Shown: piece by piece, positions 25,867 to 29,487 of the stretch | Layout of the letters: each line of letters begins with the position of its first letter | Position numbering within the stretch: position 1 is the first letter of the stretch | Assembly (NCBI GenBank): GCA_021789755.1 | Contig: JAJYJD010000007.1 | Coordinates: 1 to 29,487 of the forward strand | From: Bacteroidota bacterium | Lineage (GTDB): Bacteria > Bacteroidota > Ignavibacteria > Kryptoniales > JAKASW01 | Direction: 5' to 3' | Length of the DNA stretch: 29,487 nucleotides | Position numbers and translations under genes: made by a program | The notes under the pieces: generated by a model | What the model saw: only the letters and a program-made list of their open reading frames with translations | Database searches by the model: none | What the model was told of the DNA's origin: nothing

Positions 25867-26667
25867 ATGAAGATAGAGCAAGCCGTCGCTGTACCAGCGC
25901 AGAGAGAGTCTACCAAATCTCACTGGGAAGATTTCTGGAAGAACAAGAAAGAAGTCCGAGAAGTATACTCCAACAACGACAGAGTTCTGCGAAACCTGTT
26001 GAAAGTAACCGACCTCACGGACAAGAAGGTTCTCGAGGTCGGTGCGGGAACGGGAAGAGACAGTTTCAAACTCACAACCTACGGCGCAAGCATATTCATG
26101 CTCGACTATGCCGCGGCGTCGCTGCAAATCATTAAAAAGGTTGCCGCGGAAGAGAAAGTCGACGTGAACATGATCGGCGGAGACGCTTTCGGGCTGCCGT
26201 TTGATGACGGGACTTTCGACGTCGTGTTCCACCAGGGCCTGCTCGAGCACTTCCGCGAGAAGGACGCGAGGCGCCTGCTCGAAGAGAATATCCGCGTTCT
26301 CAAGAAGGGAGGCCTCCTCCTCGTGGACGTACCGCAGCGGTACCACATATACACCGCGATGAAACATATCCTCATCGCAATCGACAAATGGTTTGCGGGA
26401 TGGGAGACCGAATTTTCTATCGGCGAACTTTCAAACCTCCTCAGCAGCCTGCAGCTCCAGCCCGTTTACAGGTACGGCGAATGGATGTACCCAAGTTTAT
26501 TTTACAGGATCTTGAGGGAGGGTTTCCTGAAAATCGGCGTGAAACTTCCCCTTTATCCCAAAGCATCCAACTTCACCGCCGATCTGCGCGCCAGACTTCG
26601 CGGGAGCTTCTCGACGAACCTTGCGCTTCACACGGGAATTTCCGTCGGGGTCATAGCGAGGAAATGA
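25867..26667 (+). CDS. Class I SAM-dependent methyltransferase
   Basis: This 266-residue protein has the Rossmann methyltransferase motifs: motif I VLEVGAGTGRD (55-65), an acidic residue for SAM ribose at D80 (FMLDYA), motif II around GGDAFGLPFDDGTFDVV (104-120) and motif III-like VLKKGGLLLVDVP. It belongs to the broad Methyltransf_11/25 group; the substrate is not evident. The C-terminal part (MYPSLFYRILREGFLKIG) lacks a known domain. The ATG has only weak GAG ribosome binding sequence. It sits 96 bases after the DUF2723 gene and 45 before a GT4 glycosyltransferase, so a role in modifying a sugar or lipid carrier is plausible but unproven. Confidence 0.88.
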   Translation: MKIEQAVAVPAQRESTKSHWEDFWKNKKEVREVYSNNDRVLRNLLKVTDLTDKKVLEVGAGTGRDSFKLTTYGASIFMLDYAAASLQIIKKVAAEEKVDVNMIGGDAFGLPFDDGTFDVVFHQGLLEHFREKDARRLLEENIRVLKKGGLLLVDVPQRYHIYTAMKHILIAIDKWFAGWETEFSIGELSNLLSSLQLQPVYRYGEWMYPSLFYRILREGFLKIGVKLPLYPKASNFTADLRARLRGSFSTNLALHTGISVGVIARK

Positions 26668-26712
26668 CAGCCGGATCTATCCCCTGATCGCAAACCTCAA
26701 CATTTCCGCGAG

Positions 26713-27843
26713 ATGAAGATACTCGTCATGAACTGGCAGGACATCAGAAACCCTCTGGGTGGAGGGGCTGAAGTTCACATGCACGAAATATTCTCGAGGC
26801 TTGCCAGGAGGGGCCACAAGGTAGACCTCATATCGTCGGCTTTTCCGGGGGCTCCGGCGGAGGAGGTCATCGACGGCATTCATGTGATCAGGCGCGGAGG
26901 CCGGAATCTTTTCAACTTCCACGTGAGGGGCATGTATTATCGTCTCCGCCAATCGAACAAGTATGACATCGTCGTCGACGATATTAACAAAATCCCGTTT
27001 TTGACCCCGACATTTGTCAAGGAGCCCCTGGTCGCAATCGTCCACCACTTTTTCGGGAAAACAATTTTCAAGGAAACGAATCCTCTCTTCGCCAGCTATG
27101 TCTTTTCAACCGAAAGGCTGGTCCCCAGATTTTACAGGAACATCCCATTCGTTGCAGTTTCTGAAAGCACGCGAAAAGAACTCATACAAAAAGGAATTCC
27201 CGAATCACGAATCGAAGTCGTTTCAAATGCTGTCGATACATCGATGTATGTACCCTCTTCTGCAAGACCGGAGCGGCAAACCATCGGTTACCTCGGGAGG
27301 ATAAAGCGATACAAGAGCGTCGATCACCTGATAGATGCGTTCTCGAAAGTGGCTGCCGATTTCCCCGCTGCTAAACTCGTGATCGTCGGCGATGGAGACA
27401 ATATCGACGAGTTGAAAGGACAGGTCCGCAGGCTCGGGATCGAACCGCGGGTAATATTCACCGGAAAAGTCCCGGACGAAGAGAAGGTCCGGCTGCTCCA
27501 GCAAATGACTTTCCTCGTTAATCCTTCCGCGAAGGAAGGTTGGGGATTGACCGTCATCGAAGCCAATGCCTGCGGGAAACCGGTCATCGCGGCAAACGTC
27601 CCCGGCTTGAAGGACAGCGTTGTAGACAATCAGACCGGATTACTGTACGAATACGGCGACATCGGGAGCCTTTCCGACAGGATGAGATTCCTGCTTACCG
27701 ACGAGGCCGCGCTCAGGAGTTTTGAAGATGCGGCGATCCGCTGGGCTTCCAAATTTACATGGGAAAATTCGGCGGACAGAATGGAGAGCTTCCTTCAAAA
27801 GGCAGCATCAGAATATCACGCACATAAGAATTCCGGCGGCTGA
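26713..27843 (+). CDS. Glycosyltransferase family 4
   Basis: This 376-residue GT-B enzyme transfers a nucleotide-activated sugar. The N-terminal domain begins MKILVMNWQDIRNPLGGGAE, with the glycine-rich acceptor loop and VHMHEIFSRLARRGH after it. The C-terminal domain has IGYLGRIKRYKSVDHLIDAF, KLVIVGDG and the EX7E retaining motif E275-GWGLTVI-E283, followed by ACGKPVIAANVPGL. These are standard GT4 features. The sugar and acceptor cannot be deduced. It lacks membrane segments, so it acts at the cytoplasmic face. It follows the methyltransferase by 45 bases in a probable operon. It could build the glycan that the DUF2723 protein later attaches, but this is inference. Confidence 0.92.
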   Translation: MKILVMNWQDIRNPLGGGAEVHMHEIFSRLARRGHKVDLISSAFPGAPAEEVIDGIHVIRRGGRNLFNFHVRGMYYRLRQSNKYDIVVDDINKIPFLTPTFVKEPLVAIVHHFFGKTIFKETNPLFASYVFSTERLVPRFYRNIPFVAVSESTRKELIQKGIPESRIEVVSNAVDTSMYVPSSARPERQTIGYLGRIKRYKSVDHLIDAFSKVAADFPAAKLVIVGDGDNIDELKGQVRRLGIEPRVIFTGKVPDEEKVRLLQQMTFLVNPSAKEGWGLTVIEANACGKPVIAANVPGLKDSVVDNQTGLLYEYGDIGSLSDRMRFLLTDEAALRSFEDAAIRWASKFTWENSADRMESFLQKAASEYHAHKNSGG

Positions 27844-27890
27844 TACCCTCCCCGCGTTGACTATGAAGTTCCAGTAATTGAAATTTGTGC

Positions 27891-28805
27891 ATGGATATAA
27901 AGCGCCCGATACACCGAAAACTTCTCTACTCGATCCTGTTGAACGGCCTGATTACGGTCACGGAGTTAGCCGGGGGAATTTTCTCAAACAGTTTCGCGCT
28001 GATCTCTGACGCGCTCCACAACTTCAGCGATTTCATAGCTCTGATAATCAGCTTCATCGCGGCAAAGATGATGTACTGGGAAAGCAACGAGAGAAAGTCC
28101 TACGGATATTCGAGGATAGAGATCCTCGCGGCGTTCATCAACTCGGCGGCCCTGGTTCTTATCGGAGCTTACATAATCTACGAGGCGTTTTCCCGGCTTT
28201 CTTCACCGCAAACGATCAACAGCCGCTTGATGGTGATAATCGCTTCGATCGGATTCGGCGCAAATTTATTGTCCGTGATCCTGCTTCGTCCGCATAGAAG
28301 CGAAAGCCTGAACGTGAAGAGTGCTTTTCTGCATCTCACGACAGATGCGCTCGAATCCGCGGCGGTAATCATTACGGCACTGCTCATTTCCATTTTCAAT
28401 TTGCATATCCTTGATGCGATCATTTCAATCGCCATCGGTATCCTCGTCATAAAGAGCTCATGGGATCTGCTTCTGGAATCGGTAAATATTCTGGTCGAAG
28501 GTTCCCCTAAAGGGATAAACCTGAACGAGGTCGCCGAATTCATACGCGGTTTCCCCGGGGTCAAAGGGGTTCATCACCTCCATATCTGGAGCCTCTCGAC
28601 GAATTTCAAAGCGATGTCCGCTCACATCGTGGTCGACGACATGCAGCTGAGCCGGACAACAGAAATTACAGCCACGCTCGATGACCAGTTATCCGACAGG
28701 TTCGGAATAGACCACCCGACGTTTCAGCTGGAGGCAGACCCGTGCGAGGAAGCGCTTATCTCCCACTACCGCGACAGAAACTCGCACGGAAAAGTTTCAA
28801 GATGA
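27891..28805 (+). CDS. Cation diffusion facilitator (zinc/divalent metal exporter)
   Basis: This 304-residue CDF family antiporter exports Zn2+ or related metals from the cytoplasm using the proton gradient. Six hydrophobic segments are present. The transport site is complete: H43 and D47 in DALHNFSD (segment 2) and H148 and D152 in HLTTDALES (segment 5). A cytoplasmic C-terminal domain follows (GVHHLHIWSLSTNF, with metal-binding histidines, then SAHIVVDD). The frame is open to a TTG two codons upstream; the ATG at 27891 is the more natural start, though no strong ribosome binding site is visible. It is 47 bases after the glycosyltransferase, and its stop overlaps the next ATG (ATGA). Metal specificity is not resolved. 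Confidence 0.93.
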   Translation: MDIKRPIHRKLLYSILLNGLITVTELAGGIFSNSFALISDALHNFSDFIALIISFIAAKMMYWESNERKSYGYSRIEILAAFINSAALVLIGAYIIYEAFSRLSSPQTINSRLMVIIASIGFGANLLSVILLRPHRSESLNVKSAFLHLTTDALESAAVIITALLISIFNLHILDAIISIAIGILVIKSSWDLLLESVNILVEGSPKGINLNEVAEFIRGFPGVKGVHHLHIWSLSTNFKAMSAHIVVDDMQLSRTTEITATLDDQLSDRFGIDHPTFQLEADPCEEALISHYRDRNSHGKVSR

Positions 28806-29487
28806 AGGATAAATCGCAGAAGATCGGCAACGACCTGACGCGGCGAATCTCGGGGGATGTACTTTTCGACGACATCTCAAGGACCCTTTTCAGCACGGCC
28901 GCCTGCATGTACCGGGTGAAACCGCTCGGAGTAGTCGTCCCGAAAAACACCGAGGATGTGATTGAGACGGTGCGTTACTGCAGCGAGCGGGGCATTCCGA
29001 TAATCGGCCGCGGGGCGGGCACGAGCCTTGCCGGTCAACCCCTCGGGAGCGGGATCATACTCGTCTTCAACAAGTACTTCAGAAGCATTCTCGCTATCGA
29101 GCCGGATTCCCGAACAGCCAGGGTGGAGCCCGGAGTTGTTCTCAATGACCTCAATAAGGCTCTTTACCGGGATAAACTCAAGTTCGGACCGGATCCGTCA
29201 AGCGGGACTCAGTGCGTCGTCGGTGGAATGATCGGCACGAACGCCGCCGGTGCTCACACGGTCAAATACGGGGCGACAAAGGACAATTTGCTGGAACTGA
29301 AGATAGTGACGGCAGGCGGAGAGTTGCTTCCGATCTCTCCAAATTCCGGTGGCGAAATCGCCGGAAAGATCGGCGCTCTGCTGACGCCGCACCGGGATAT
29401 CATCAGGGACAAATTTCCGAAGTCGCCAAAGAACTCATGCGGATACAATCTTCTCGAAACAATCTCAGGCGAACGTGTTGACCTGAC
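28802..29487 (+). CDS. FAD-binding oxidase (GlcD/D-lactate dehydrogenase type), cut by window edge
   Basis: The frame opens at ATG 28802 and stays open to the edge, giving 228 residues. It shows a PCMH-type FAD domain: VVVPKNTEDVIETVRYC, IIGRGAGTSLAGQPLGSG (the pyrophosphate-binding loop), then ARVEPGVVLNDLN, GPDPSS and GGMIGTNAAGAHTVKYG. These are typical of FAD-linked 2-hydroxyacid oxidases such as glycolate oxidase GlcD and D-lactate dehydrogenase. The NSCGYNLL stretch resembles the large version with a C-terminal Fe-S domain (about 950 residues), but the remainder lies outside the window. The ATG overlaps the CDF stop by 4 bases, indicating translational coupling. Substrate unknown. Confidence 0.9.
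   Translation, partial: MKDKSQKIGNDLTRRISGDVLFDDISRTLFSTAACMYRVKPLGVVVPKNTEDVIETVRYCSERGIPIIGRGAGTSLAGQPLGSGIILVFNKYFRSILAIEPDSRTARVEPGVVLNDLNKALYRDKLKFGPDPSSGTQCVVGGMIGTNAAGAHTVKYGATKDNLLELKIVTAGGELLPISPNSGGEIAGKIGALLTPHRDIIRDKFPKSPKNSCGYNLLETISGERVDL

Noticed and set aside
27857..27862. TTGACT as a -35 for the CDF gene
   Set aside because: No acceptable -10 at 16-18 bases; the gene is more likely read from the upstream operon.
1..29487. CRISPR arrays, insertion sequences, prophage or toxin-antitoxin genes
   Set aside because: No regularly spaced repeats, transposase motifs or phage proteins were seen; the genes are chromosomal in character.

Overview
The window reads as chromosomal DNA of a Gram-negative, diderm bacterium of the Bacteroidota/Chlorobiota (FCB) group. 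It carries type IX secretion (T9SS) genes porU and porV, a cargo-like protein with a C-terminal T9SS sorting domain, lipoproteins and outer-membrane barrels. Several genes have strong AGGAGG-type ribosome binding sites, and the best promoters look like ordinary sigma-70 (TTGACA-17-TATATT). Both traits are unlike Bacteroidia or Flavobacteriia and fit an Ignavibacteria-type lineage better. This placement is inference, because no phylogenetic marker was compared.

Region 1 (1-11920, minus strand) is a probable operon. A promoter near 11891-11919 leads through a structured leader of about 130 nt, with two terminator-like hairpins, into porU (C25-type sortase). Next come porV (outer-membrane shuttle), a secreted M6-like protein whose zinc motif is destroyed, a fusion of gluzincin protease, beta-propeller and Omp85-like barrel, and the start of one more exported protein cut by the window edge. 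The last four genes overlap or nearly overlap, suggesting translational coupling.

Region 2 (11956-22765, minus strand) is mostly housekeeping. From upstream to downstream it holds a lipoprotein with a regulatory-like N-domain and a good terminator, tRNA-Arg(CCU), proS, an aldehyde dehydrogenase, a small probable lipoprotein, dnaE, trxA, a glutaredoxin-like gene, an exported dienelactone hydrolase, tRNA-Glu(UUC) and a DUF962/Mpo1-like membrane protein. Two intergenic stretches next to the tRNA genes hold degenerate inverted-repeat sequence that looks like dispersed elements.

Region 3 (23011-29487, plus strand) is transcribed divergently. It holds a DUF2723 protein O-mannosyltransferase-like membrane protein, a SAM methyltransferase, a GT4 glycosyltransferase, a CDF metal transporter and the start of a GlcD-type FAD oxidase that runs off the right edge. 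The first three could glycosylate secreted or surface proteins.

No rRNA, CRISPR array, insertion sequence or phage gene was seen. No stretch above 300 bases lacks a gene; the longest gap is 22766-23010, where only weak promoter-like strings are visible. The least explained signals are the porU leader, the inactive M6 protein with its missing canonical start codon, the protease-propeller-barrel fusion, and the two intergenic elements.
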